Part shown: positions 35,630 to 44,186 of the stretch, piece by piece
Layout of the letters: each line of letters begins with the position of its first letter
Numbering within the stretch: position 1 is the first letter of the stretch
Source of the DNA: Bacillota bacterium
Lineage (GTDB): Bacteria > Bacillota > Clostridia > Christensenellales > Pumilibacteraceae
Length of the DNA: 60,072 nucleotides
NCBI GenBank assembly: GCA_009780325.1
Contig: WRAF01000008.1
Coordinates: 1 to 60,072, forward strand
Direction: 5' to 3'
Notes under the pieces: generated by a model
Database searches by the model: none
Told to the model about the DNA's origin: nothing
The model's input: only the letters and a program-made list of their open reading frames with translations
Made by a program: the position numbers and the translations under genes

Positions 35630-36595
35630 CTAAAACGGCAAATCATCATTAGGAGCAGGGGCAAGCAGTATTTGCGTTTGAGAGTAGGATTGTGGTTTTA
35701 GGTTAATTTCTTTTCTCACACCGTTTTTGTCGAACTCATAAACCTCGTCAATTCTAGCTAAAAATGCTTGCCAATCGGCAGGTTTTTCTTTTTGAATATT
35801 TGGGTATTGCTCTTTAAGTTTCCAATTTGAGATAATGTAGACAGTATCATAACAAACTTGGCGAGGATAATTTCTACCTCTAATTCTCTCAACATAACCA
35901 TCGGTATAGTCAAGCATATCGGAGATTTTGAGCGAAGAGCGAAACTCATCAAGGACTAAAATTTTCTCGCCACGATAGCCGTCAATCCAGCCAAATTCAT
36001 AGTCGGTGGTGCGGTAGATTTCATCGGGTTTGTGAGAGGACATTACATAACGGGTTTTGCCGGAGCGTGTTTCACCGCTAATGTAGATGACTTTAATTTT
36101 CTTCCATTCTTTGCTGTTGGAGCGGATATGGAGCTGACGGAGCATATCAATATTTTTATAGTAGCGGAAGTATTGGTCGGGATAGCTTTCCAAAATCTCC
36201 TCATCAGTTGCACCATCAACTATCATTTGCCTAATCGCAATAATATCACTCCGCTTGCCCTGCTCTTCATTCACATTTATATCACCATTTCCAAAAATTT
36301 CACCGACACGAGTTTGCGGTTTTGTGCAATAATCATAGGCTTCTTTGCGAGTGCCTTTGCGTTGCTCTAGGTGGCAGTTGGGGAGTTTTAATTTGAGAGT
36401 AGAAAAGCGAATCGGGGTCAAATTTTCAATGTAGATTTGGTAATGTAAGTATCCTTGATTGCCGCCTTTTTCGCCCCTTTCAAGTTGACCAATGTAGGTG
36501 TAGATGGATAAGATTTTTTGCAATTCCTCTTGTGTAATTTTTTCTGCACTTTGGGTCAGTATCCAGCTTCTGCTTTGGGTGTCTGTTTTCGGCAT
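35630..36595 (-). CDS. rep: CRESS-type rolling-circle replication protein (HUH endonuclease plus SF3 helicase)
   Basis: 321 residues with the complete two-domain layout of CRESS-DNA replication proteins. HUH nuclease: motif 1 WILTQ (11-15), motif 2 HYQIYIE (51-57), motif 3 YDYCTK with the nicking Tyr at about 89. Superfamily 3 helicase: Walker A GETRSGKT (174-181), Walker B ILVLDEF (212-218), motif C YIISN (253-257). It would nick the origin stem-loop and unwind it for rolling-circle replication. A good ribosome binding site (AAGGAG) precedes the ATG, and the probable origin lies 65 bases upstream. Such Reps occur in bacterial plasmids and integrated elements related to the ancestors of eukaryotic circoviruses. 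All key residues are kept, so it may be active. Confidence 0.93.
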   Translation of the reverse strand: MPKTDTQSRSWILTQSAEKITQEELQKILSIYTYIGQLERGEKGGNQGYLHYQIYIENLTPIRFSTLKLKLPNCHLEQRKGTRKEAYDYCTKPQTRVGEIFGNGDINVNEEQGKRSDIIAIRQMIVDGATDEEILESYPDQYFRYYKNIDMLRQLHIRSNSKEWKKIKVIYISGETRSGKTRYVMSSHKPDEIYRTTDYEFGWIDGYRGEKILVLDEFRSSLKISDMLDYTDGYVERIRGRNYPRQVCYDTVYIISNWKLKEQYPNIQKEKPADWQAFLARIDEVYEFDKNGVRKEINLKPQSYSQTQILLAPAPNDDLPF

Positions 36596-36635
36596 AAAAA
36601 TTTGCTCCTTGTAATTAAGTTTTTTTGTGTTGTAT

Positions 36636-36656
36636 TTCTGTGCTACTGCTACAGAA
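36636..36656. other. Small inverted repeat beside the origin
   Basis: TTCTG (36636-36640) and CAGAA (36652-36656) plus an inner GC/GC pair form a hairpin adjacent to the origin stem-loop; it could be a Rep-binding site. Confidence 0.4.
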
Positions 36657-36659
36657 GTT

Positions 36660-36689
36660 CACATAAGGGTAACACTAGAGCCTTATGTG
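36660..36689 (-). other. Candidate rolling-circle origin: stem-loop with nonanucleotide TAGTGTTAC
   Basis: A perfect 9-bp stem (36660-36668 with 36681-36689, arm CACATAAGG) with a 12-base loop. On the Rep-coding strand the loop reads CTCTAGTGTTAC and contains TAGTGTTAC (36677-36669), one base from the TAGTATTAC nonanucleotide of circovirus-type origins. Nicking would be expected before the final AC. Its place, 65 bases upstream of rep, is the usual one. Confidence 0.82.
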
Positions 36690-36692
36690 GGA

Positions 36693-36758
36693 TTTAGGCG
36701 GCTTTCAGCCGCCTAAATTGCCGTTTTGCCGCCGCAAAGCGGCGGGCAAAAGCGGCAA
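36693..36758. other. Two GC-rich hairpins next to the origin
   Basis: A perfect 11-bp stem with a 3-base loop (36693-36703 with 36707-36717) is followed by a longer bulged stem made of TTGCCG/CGGCAA, TTTTGCC/GGCAAAA and GCCGC/GCGGC arms (36718-36758). Their GC content is far above the surroundings. They could be a lagging-strand start or a terminator for the methyltransferase gene. The rest of 36596-36896 is AT-rich without genes. Confidence 0.7.
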
Positions 36759-36896
36759 AAACAAACCTAGTTTTTAACTTAAAATCTATTTGTGAAAAAA
36801 TCACTAACCCGTTATTTTAATCACAAATGAGAGTATTTTAAGGCTTAAAAACCATTAATCTTTTGTAATTTTGCCATCATTTTTTTGCCCTTAATT

Positions 36897-37646
36897 TTAG
36901 CTAGCAAAAAAGGCAATTTGACCATCAGCCCTTATTCCATTGAGCCTATCTGTAGCGATTCCATGCCATTTTTTATTGTTTTCAAAGGCTATGTAGTCAT
37001 GTCCTAGATTTTGTGCGGCTAGTGCTGTTGTGCCAGAGCCTGCGAATGGGTCTAGGATTATTTTTCTCATGCCATCTCTACTATCATTGCTATCTTCTTT
37101 AGGGAGCGTATGTTGTATGTGGCGGGTTACTAACTCCATAGGCTTGATAGTTGGATGCCAATATTTAGCTTTGTCTCTTTGGTTGATTGAGCTAATAAAC
37201 CACTTGCTTTTGAGGTCATAGGAATTGTTAAATCTTACTCCCTTGTCTCTAAAGTACAAGCAGTATTCAATATCAGATAGCCAAATATTTTTAGTTGCAG
37301 GAATAGGATTGGTTTTGCACCAAACAAAAATGTCAAAGAGGTAGCCTTTTGAAATAAAGTAATTTAGTATGTCGGGAACTTGTAAGCGAGAACACCAAAT
37401 GTAGCAGTTTAATAGTTTTGACACTCTAATGAAATCGTCAAAAATGCTGTAGTCAATGCCTTTAGAAATGTGCTTTAATTGGTCTTGCATAGCTTTGACC
37501 CTTGCTCCAATTCTTCCATTTGACCCGCCGCCAGTGATAATGAGATATGGAATATCTGTATAGATTAAGTCAATGCTTTTGTCGGGGACTTGTTTAATAA
37601 GGGTATAAGCATCGCCTAAAGTTATTTTGTTTAGTAGATTTTTCAT
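36897..37646 (-). CDS. DNA methyltransferase of the rolling-circle element
   Basis: About 249 residues; a site-specific methyltransferase of the N4-cytosine/N6-adenine class. The catalytic motif is TDIPY (about residue 30, in place of the usual DPPY or SPPY) and lies before the S-adenosylmethionine motif DPFAGSGTTALAAQNLGHDYIAFE (from about residue 200), the beta order. KYWHPTIKPMELVTRHI is the common motif before it. No restriction enzyme is beside it, so it is an orphan methylase, perhaps protecting the element or marking its origin. The ATG at 37646 is preferred over the TTG before it. Confidence 0.88.
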   Translation of the reverse strand: MKNLLNKITLGDAYTLIKQVPDKSIDLIYTDIPYLIITGGGSNGRIGARVKAMQDQLKHISKGIDYSIFDDFIRVSKLLNCYIWCSRLQVPDILNYFISKGYLFDIFVWCKTNPIPATKNIWLSDIEYCLYFRDKGVRFNNSYDLKSKWFISSINQRDKAKYWHPTIKPMELVTRHIQHTLPKEDSNDSRDGMRKIILDPFAGSGTTALAAQNLGHDYIAFENNKKWHGIATDRLNGIRADGQIAFFAS

Positions 37647-37708
37647 CAAAATGTATAATTACTCCTAAAATTTTATTGAAAAACAGCTTAAAAAAGGTTG
37701 AATTTATC

Positions 37709-38863
37709 CTATTTATTGGCAAGCAGTAACAGTGCATAGATATAGAAAGCCATTGGAATAAAAACACTCAACCCAGCATTGATAATGTTTATTATCAATA
37801 ATGATGCAGCAAACGCTATAGGCAAAGCAATTAAAAGACAAAGCAAAAGTTCTACGAAAAAAATAAATAATAGGCTTCTCTTTTTCAGCCCGCAAACTAT
37901 CATCTGCTTTAAAAATGGCTGCTTTTTCTTTATGTCAAAAACAATGATAGAAATAACTATAATGATAACTGTTATAATTAGCAATAAACCAACTGTGTAC
38001 ATAACAGTATTTGTTATTTCTTGAAGTGTCTGCAAAAATCTATATGTATAGTAATTGATTTCTCCAACATAAAGTGCAGAATATTTTGTATCATTAAAAT
38101 GCATCATTATTTCTGTATTAGCTAGTCCTGCATTAGTAAAAGTATCAAAAAAAACTTTTAATTGGTAACTTTTTGACATCCTACTGATTTGGATTATACT
38201 ACCAGAGTAAAACTTAAAAAAATTATCACCATCATAATGCAACAAGTCTCCATAATAACTTAAATTAAGAGAATTTTCGCTTATAACTCCAACAATCAAG
38301 TGATTATATAAAACTATTTCTTCACCACGCATAAGGCTGATTCTTTTATTTAATGAATTTTCTACTGTGCGACCAATTAGTGTTAAAGAGTTTTTACTAA
38401 TAATAACTTCATCAATATTCTCTATCGTGCTTCTTCCATATATCATTTCACCTCTAAATCTATTGTTAAATTCCACAATATGATTTTGTGAGAAAATATT
38501 GCCTTGCGTTACAGTGGCAGACAAAATAAAATCCAACTCAATATTGTTATCATCCAAATAAATCGTCCAATCGCCAGCAGATAAGTATTCTTCTTGCTTC
38601 AATAAATCGTTAACCCCGCTTAAATTGCTTAAAAAATTTATATCGGACTCATTAAATTTACTTGATGATAGTATATTAAAATGATTAGAAGAAATTTTAC
38701 TGTTTATTAAATGTTGAGTATTTAGATTCACATTAATGTTAATGAGCGAAAATGAAAATGTCAGTATAAACATTAAAACAAACCCAAAAATTATTTTATT
38801 AGTTGTTTTTGGTCGTCTAGTAAAGTTATAATATGCTAATGATATTTTATTTTTGGTATTCAT
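37709..38863 (-). CDS. FtsX-like permease, probably shortened at its C-terminus
   Basis: 384 residues: an N-terminal membrane segment (about 20-45), a large external domain, and a group of membrane segments from about residue 285. The end, MAFYIYALLLLANK, stops inside or just after the last membrane helix; the paralogous permease at 45357-46685 continues for about 25 residues after its equivalent helix. The loss sits where the rolling-circle element's DNA begins, so insertion may have trimmed it. It forms a unit with the permease and ATPase upstream; the ATG is one base after that gene's stop. Confidence 0.8.
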   Translation of the reverse strand: MNTKNKISLAYYNFTRRPKTTNKIIFGFVLMFILTFSFSLININVNLNTQHLINSKISSNHFNILSSSKFNESDINFLSNLSGVNDLLKQEEYLSAGDWTIYLDDNNIELDFILSATVTQGNIFSQNHIVEFNNRFRGEMIYGRSTIENIDEVIISKNSLTLIGRTVENSLNKRISLMRGEEIVLYNHLIVGVISENSLNLSYYGDLLHYDGDNFFKFYSGSIIQISRMSKSYQLKVFFDTFTNAGLANTEIMMHFNDTKYSALYVGEINYYTYRFLQTLQEITNTVMYTVGLLLIITVIIIVISIIVFDIKKKQPFLKQMIVCGLKKRSLLFIFFVELLLCLLIALPIAFAASLLIINIINAGLSVFIPMAFYIYALLLLANK

Positions 38864-40024
38864 TTAATCCTCCGCCGATAAAATATTAACAAGATTAATT
38901 TTTTTGATGTGCTTTATAAAACCAAGTGAAGATAATCCTAATATAACTAAGTTTATAAATAACAAAATTATGGGTGCAAACCATACTAAACTTATGCTTA
39001 TTGGAAAGTCACTTAAAATATTGATTTGACTTGCAAGTAATACATTTATTGGAATTGAAACAACAAATCCAATAGCAACAGCAAAAAATATAATTATTGA
39101 AAAAACAACAATTATAATTTTCAATATACTTTTGTTTTTTATGCCTAGAGTTTTATATAGACCCAAAGTTTTCTTGCGAGTATTTAAGATTATTGCTATA
39201 AAATTATAAGTTGCAAACAAGCCTACTAAAAAAATAATAATGAGTATAATAATTAGCGTTACTATCATTGTATTAAGAGCATCCATCATTTCAAGAACAT
39301 TAGTGAAGAAGCCTTCTCTAAAATTAATTCCTAAATTGTCAAGATTATTTGCAAGTGCTAAAATTGAAAAAACATCAAAAACATATAGTTCTGCAAAACC
39401 ACCAAACAAGTCACTCTTTTCATATATTTTGAGTGCTGTACAATATGATAAAACAAAATCATATTGAAATATCTGTCCGTTGTCATAATCATTTTCAAAT
39501 ATACCTATTACATAAAAGAGATAATCACTGAAAGCAAAAAATACAGTATCACCCACAGCTAATTTTAATTCTTCACTTGCAAATTTTGAAATCCATATAG
39601 AATTTGTATTATTGTCTTGCACTTGCCATAGTCTACCTGAGATAATTATGTCGCTATTATTAAAAAATGAATTTGTGGGAATATTTCCATTAAAAAATAT
39701 TGCTTGCCCACTTAGATGATTTAGCGCTATATCATTATTATTTAATGTTGCATCAAAAGTTATATGTGTGGCATGAAAAAAAATGACATCCGCTCCTTTG
39801 TCTAAGAATACATCAACATTATCAAAATTGTTATTCACAAAAATACTATAGCCATCTGTAAAGGTTGCCCTCAAGTGAGCATTATACTCTAGGGGGATAC
39901 TTATTGTAGAGGATAATAAAGTTACAATAATTGAAGTAAAGCTTAAAATTATAACAAAAAACAACAATAACAACCATTTAGATGTTTTGAATTCTAATTT
40001 TACAAATCCCCAAAAGTTTTTCAT
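38864..40024 (-). CDS. FtsX-like permease of an ABC transporter
   Basis: 386 residues with the MacB/FtsX plan: N-terminal helix (about 15-38), an external domain of about 200 residues, then three helices, with NTRKKTLGLYKTLGIKNKSILKI as the cytoplasmic coupling loop and KHIKKINLVNILSAED at the end. The start overlaps the ATPase gene by four bases. Such transporters extract lipoproteins or peptides from the membrane outer face, sense antimicrobial peptides, or export them. Confidence 0.88.
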   Translation of the reverse strand: MKNFWGFVKLEFKTSKWLLLLFFVIILSFTSIIVTLLSSTISIPLEYNAHLRATFTDGYSIFVNNNFDNVDVFLDKGADVIFFHATHITFDATLNNNDIALNHLSGQAIFFNGNIPTNSFFNNSDIIISGRLWQVQDNNTNSIWISKFASEELKLAVGDTVFFAFSDYLFYVIGIFENDYDNGQIFQYDFVLSYCTALKIYEKSDLFGGFAELYVFDVFSILALANNLDNLGINFREGFFTNVLEMMDALNTMIVTLIIILIIIFLVGLFATYNFIAIILNTRKKTLGLYKTLGIKNKSILKIIIVVFSIIIFFAVAIGFVVSIPINVLLASQINILSDFPISISLVWFAPIILLFINLVILGLSSLGFIKHIKKINLVNILSAED

Positions 40025-40668
40025 ATTATTTGCCCATCCTCTAAAGTTATTATCTTTTTTGCTCTTTTGGCATCACTTTCTTGGTGTGTTACAAGTATAA
40101 TTGTTTTTCCCTCTTTTGAAAGTGTATCTAAAATATCCATAATTGCAGCAGAGTTTTTTGAATCCAAATTGCCGCAAGGTTCATCTGCAATGATTATGTC
40201 TGGGTCATTAATTAATGCTCTAGCGATAGCAACTCTTTGCTTTTCTCCACCAGATAATGTGTTTGCAATATTTTTTAACTTGCTTGTAATTCCTAATTTT
40301 TCAGCTACTTGTTCAATTTTTAATTTTGATTCTTTCTTATCAGCATTTGCAATAAGTAACGGAATTTCAATGTTTTTATAAACAGTATAAGTAGGCTCTA
40401 AATGAAAAGATTGAAACACAAAACCTAAGTTTTTATTTCTAAATTCAGCTAATTGGTCATCACTTGAAGAATTGAAATTTATATCTTTAACAATGAGATC
40501 TCCATTAGTTGGTCTATCTAGTCCGCCTACTAAATTTAACAAGGTTGTTTTCCCGCTGCCACTTCTACCACATATTGCTATATAATCACCTTTGCCTATA
40601 GTTAAGTCTATATTTTTTAAGGCATAAAAATCCCCATATTTTCTCGTTATGTTATTGAGTGTTATCAT
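40021..40668 (-). CDS. ABC transporter ATPase, LolD/MacB type
   Basis: 215 residues with Walker A GRSGSGKTT (about 34-42), Q-loop in FVFQSFHLEPTYTVYKN, signature LSGGEKQRVAIARAL, Walker B IIIADEPCGNLD and H-loop VTHQ. It powers the two FtsX-like permeases downstream on this strand. The sequence FQSFHLEPTY-VYKNIEIPLLIA is shared with the ATPase at 43515, so the two modules are paralogues. A TTTACA-17-TATAAT promoter lies upstream. Confidence 0.95.
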   Translation of the reverse strand: MITLNNITRKYGDFYALKNIDLTIGKGDYIAICGRSGSGKTTLLNLVGGLDRPTNGDLIVKDINFNSSSDDQLAEFRNKNLGFVFQSFHLEPTYTVYKNIEIPLLIANADKKESKLKIEQVAEKLGITSKLKNIANTLSGGEKQRVAIARALINDPDIIIADEPCGNLDSKNSAAIMDILDTLSKEGKTIILVTHQESDAKRAKKIITLEDGQII

Positions 40669-40699
40669 AATTTACTTCCCCATGTTCTAATTTTCTTCT

Positions 40700-40728
40700 A
40701 TTATACAAAATTTTGATAATAATGTAAA
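40700..40728 (-). promoter_or_regulatory. Promoter of the minus-strand ABC module
   Basis: On the minus strand TTTACA (40728-40723), 17-base spacer, TATAAT (40705-40700), then a leader of about 25 bases with GGGGAAG before the ATG at 40668. Confidence 0.7.
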
Positions 40729-40754
40729 ATATATACTTTATAACTACTTAATAA

Positions 40755-41148
40755 CTAGCTTGTCCTAGTAAATACGACACCACCTGAAGTTATGGTAGCT
40801 CTATCGCCACTATATATTCCAAGATGCGGAGAAGCTAAATTCTCTCCATACCCCGTTTTGATCCCAGCCTTGTATGGTGCCTGATATGTTGCCATTCCTA
40901 TTAAAGCTGACATCAAATGTACCATCTGTAGTAACATAAGCATTCCCAATCCTAACATTTGTAACCCTAGCTCTAGCAGTTCTATTATCTACATTAGTGC
41001 CAGACACTACTATTGTTGATATATTGTTTGCACATCTATATGTGCCATTTACCTCTGCATTGGTTGGTGGATTTGCACAGGCAGTAAGGGAAAAAGCCAT
41101 AACGGCTACAACCATAATAATTAATAATAAACTTGTGCGTTTCTTCAT
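40755..41148 (-). pseudogene. Small lipoprotein with a probable 2-bp frameshift
   Basis: The ATG at 41148 follows AAGGAG; the signal ends at SLTAC (Cys about 22). The frame closes at 40810 after SFSASWNI. In the frame two bases away the sequence continues YSGDRATITSGGVVFTRTS to a stop at 40755. Adding one AT unit to the short AT run near 40817-40822 joins them as WNIYSGDRAT, 131 residues in all. The alternative is that the protein really ends at WNI. The body (NGTYRCANNISTIVVSGTNVDNRTARARVTNVRIGN region) is beta-rich and unknown. Confidence 0.6.
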
Positions 41149-41473
41149 AAATTTTTCTCCTTTTTGCTTTAACAACATTTCTTATGTGTTGCTATAAGTT
41201 TTTAATTTATATTAATTTGGACACACAGTGTATTAATCAAAACTAAATTCGCACCCTCCCTAAAATGCGAATAACTATTTTATTTTGACAAAATTCTTAT
41301 GTATCAAAATTTCATAAAAATGGCATAGTAAATAAATGTCTATCCTATCATAATTTTATTTTTCAAAGTAAGCAAAATAGCTTGTCCAAAATTATCCTTC
41401 ATAATAAAGAGTGTTTAGAAGTGCAAAATGTTACTTTTTTTGACAAAAATATTTTTTATTTTTTTAAAACAAT

Positions 41474-43108
41474 ATGAATAACGCAGTAATTTACGCTAGA
41501 TTTAGTTCTCATGGACAAAATGAGCAGACTATAGATAGCCAGATTAGGATTTGCAAAGAATATGCACAAAAGCAAGGTTTGAATGTAATTCGCATTTATG
41601 ATGGGGATAAGGCAAAGTCTGCAAGCAAAGAAACGGAAAAACGCAGAGAGTTGCATAAAATGTTTTCTGATGCCGAAACCAAAACATTTCAATATATAAT
41701 CGTCTACAAACTAGATAGATTCGCTAGAAATAGAAATGAAAGTAGAATTTTTAAGTCAGAATTGCAAAAGCATGGTGTAAGAGTTTTGTCTGCTACTGAA
41801 CATATTACTGATGATGAAGGCGGTGAATTATATGAGATGATTTTGGAGTGGAATGATGAAAAATATAGCCAGCGATTATCTAAAATAGTGCTTGAAGGAC
41901 TAGATACAAGTGTGGGAAAAGGAACTTTTACAGGCGGATATTTAATTTATGGTTATAAGTTAATTGATAGCGGTATGCGTGCTAAAAAAGGTAGTGTCGT
42001 TCATAAGGTTATTGTTGACGAGGAGCAAGCGGAGTTAGTCAAATTTGTTTTTGAGGAGTACGCAAAAGGCACGGACAAAAAAGAAATTGCCGATATGCTA
42101 AATTCACAAGGGCATAGGTATAAAGGCAAGCTGTTTAAGGGCAGGACTTTTGATAGGTGGTTAAGCAATGATAAATACACAGGCGAGTTTGTTTTTGGCG
42201 GCAGAGAAGTAAAAAATATGTATCCGCAAATAATAGATAGGTTGCTATTTGAACAGGTGCAAGAAAGGCTAAAAAGAAATGCTTATTTTTCGGGTGCTAA
42301 TTCTACAAAAGAGCCGTATTTATTGACCAGCAAATTACGCTGTGGGCATTGTGAATCGTTGATGACGGCAGACAAAGCAGTGAAAGCAAAAGCAATTTAT
42401 AGGTATTATGCTTGCAAAAAAATGAGGGTATCTGAGTGCGACAAAAAGCGGGAAAATAAAGAGAGTTTAGAAAAGGATGTTGTTGAGATAGTTGTTAGAT
42501 TTTTAAAAAAGCCAGAGAATTTAAATAAACTAGCTGACGATTTGATGGACTATCAAGAACAGCGATTGGGCGGTGATGGACTAAGAAGTTTAGAGGTTAG
42601 GATAAATAAGACACAACAAGAAGTCGAGGAACTAGCGGATGCGTTTGTCAAAGCTAAAAGCAGTTTATTGCAAAACACCATTGAAAAGAAAATGAATGAT
42701 TTTGAAATGCTGCTTGATGACCTGCAAACACAAAAACATAAACTAGAATTAGAGCGTGGCAAGCGAATTACCAAAACAGACATCATTGATTGCATAGCAG
42801 ATTTATTGCAAGGCGATACAAACCATTTAGACTATAGGCGCAAAATAATAGACAACCTCATTTCAGTAATATATATAAGCGATAATGGTTTGATTGTGCC
42901 ATACCTAAAAACAAAAGACACAAAAATAGTATCCGAACCAAGCCTAGATACTACAAATAGTGTGTTAAATAACATTTTTGGAACAAATTTCGGAACAAAT
43001 TTAGATGATAAAGAGCATTTTAGCAGTTCGACCTTGCTCCCCACCGCCCCGCCAAATGCGCCAAATCCGAACTCTTGTTCTGATTTGGCGTTTTCTTTTA
43101 TAGTATAG
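41474..43108 (+). CDS. Large serine recombinase
   Basis: 544 residues of the phage-integrase/transposon-type serine recombinase family. The resolvase domain has the nucleophile in YARFSS (about S11) and YKLDRFARNRNESR; the recombinase domain includes GGYLIYGYKL and RTFDRWLSNDKYTGEFVFGG; a zinc ribbon follows (CGHCESLMTADK ... YYACKKMRVSECDKK), then a coiled coil (about residues 360-420). It cuts and exchanges DNA at attachment sites with no host factor. It stands alone between two inverted ABC modules without other phage genes. TTGACA at 41440-41445 lies close to the ATG and may also give a very short leader. Confidence 0.93.
   Translation: MNNAVIYARFSSHGQNEQTIDSQIRICKEYAQKQGLNVIRIYDGDKAKSASKETEKRRELHKMFSDAETKTFQYIIVYKLDRFARNRNESRIFKSELQKHGVRVLSATEHITDDEGGELYEMILEWNDEKYSQRLSKIVLEGLDTSVGKGTFTGGYLIYGYKLIDSGMRAKKGSVVHKVIVDEEQAELVKFVFEEYAKGTDKKEIADMLNSQGHRYKGKLFKGRTFDRWLSNDKYTGEFVFGGREVKNMYPQIIDRLLFEQVQERLKRNAYFSGANSTKEPYLLTSKLRCGHCESLMTADKAVKAKAIYRYYACKKMRVSECDKKRENKESLEKDVVEIVVRFLKKPENLNKLADDLMDYQEQRLGGDGLRSLEVRINKTQQEVEELADAFVKAKSSLLQNTIEKKMNDFEMLLDDLQTQKHKLELERGKRITKTDIIDCIADLLQGDTNHLDYRRKIIDNLISVIYISDNGLIVPYLKTKDTKIVSEPSLDTTNSVLNNIFGTNFGTNLDDKEHFSSSTLLPTAPPNAPNPNSCSDLAFSFIV
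43059..43098 (+). terminator. Terminator overlapping the end of the recombinase gene
   Basis: CGCCAAATC (43059-43067) pairs with GATTTGGCG (43082-43090), then TTTTCTTTT. It lies within the last codons. Confidence 0.8.
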
Positions 43109-43232
43109 GAAAAATCGTTTGTGAGAAATGTATAAGCTAACTCAAAAAAGCCGAACCTCTAAGTGAGGGAAGTGGGCTTTAGCCACCTTTTTTATTTCAC
43201 TGTTGTTGCGGGTGTTGTTGTAATAAATCTAC

Positions 43233-43345
43233 ATTCTAGCAGTGGATGCGCATGGGAATCGTGATAGAATTTCTTTTTCAGTTCGATGGCATGATGGCAA
43301 TCCCCCAATAATAACAAGTGGAGGAAGAACATTTAATAAGCGATA
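43233..43345 (+). pseudogene. Orphan 3' coding remnant
   Basis: In one frame the sequence reads LAVDAHGNRDRISFSVRW followed by HDGNPPIITSGGRTFNKR and a stop, a protein-like stretch, but a TAA lies just before it and no start is present. It may be the tail of a lost secreted protein. Otherwise 43109-43435 holds only a possible short terminator (GTGGGC/GCCAC near 43170 with six Ts). Confidence 0.35.
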
Positions 43346-43435
43346 ATTAACAAAATATCGCTTGATATTTTAGTGTGGTACTTATCGTATCTGTTTCTAT
43401 ATAGTGTATGGAGCTACAGTGCATGCTATATTTAT

Positions 43436-43465
43436 TTGACATTTTTAATACTTAAATGATAGTAT
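43436..43465 (+). promoter_or_regulatory. Promoter of the plus-strand ABC module
   Basis: TTGACA (43436-43441), 18-base spacer, TAGTAT (43460-43465); a leader of about 45 bases with GAGG ends at the ATG at 43515. Confidence 0.6.
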
Positions 43466-43514
43466 TTTCTTACGGCTAGGCTGACTATAAAAAAAGTAAG
43501 CTATGAGGTATAAT

Positions 43515-44186
43515 ATGTTTCAAATACAATTAAAAGGTATCTCAAAATCATTTGGGACGCTGAATGTTCTTGCGGAAGTTAGTCTTTCCATTTCAAAAAG
43601 TGAATTTGTTGCTCTATGCGGAAAATCTGGCAGTGGTAAATCTACACTGCTGAATATAATTGGTGCACTAGATAAGGCGGATAGCGGAGATCTTATTATA
43701 GACGATAAAAATATATTATTGCAAAGTGAAAATGAACTTGCTAATTTTAGAGTGTCTTCGTTGGGATTTATTTTTCAATCCTTTCACTTAGAGCCGACAT
43801 ATAGTGTTTATAAAAATATTGAGATACCGCTTTTAATTGCAAAAATGCCAAAGTCAGAGAGACAAGTCAGAATTAAAGAAGTTTTAGCTAAAGTAGATTT
43901 GCTAGATAAAATTAATCAAAAAACTTCTGTGTTGTCGGGTGGTGAAAAACAGAGGGTAGCAATTGCGAGAGCATTGTCAAATAATCCTAAAATCATTTTA
44001 GCAGACGAGCCAACTGGCAATCTTGATTTAGCAAACGGTAAAATGGTTATGGATATTTTAAGAAACTTGTCAAGCGAGGGTATCACTATTGTGCTTGTTA
44101 CGCATAGTGAACACGATGCTGCAATGGCGGATAGAATCATTTATTTAAAAGATGGGAAAATAGATGCTAACAATACAAGAAATTAA
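43515..44186 (+). CDS. ABC transporter ATPase, LolD/MacB type
   Basis: 223 residues from the ATG at 43515, which has GAGG at the right distance; an ATG at 43503 in the same frame is possible. Walker A GKSGSGKST, Q-loop FIFQSFHLEPTYSVYKN, signature LSGGEKQRVAIARAL, Walker B IILADEPTGNLD and H-loop VTHS are all intact. The permease gene that follows starts 23 bases inside this gene. Paralogue of the ATPase at 40021-40668, in the opposite orientation. Confidence 0.95.
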   Translation: MFQIQLKGISKSFGTLNVLAEVSLSISKSEFVALCGKSGSGKSTLLNIIGALDKADSGDLIIDDKNILLQSENELANFRVSSLGFIFQSFHLEPTYSVYKNIEIPLLIAKMPKSERQVRIKEVLAKVDLLDKINQKTSVLSGGEKQRVAIARALSNNPKIILADEPTGNLDLANGKMVMDILRNLSSEGITIVLVTHSEHDAAMADRIIYLKDGKIDANNTRN

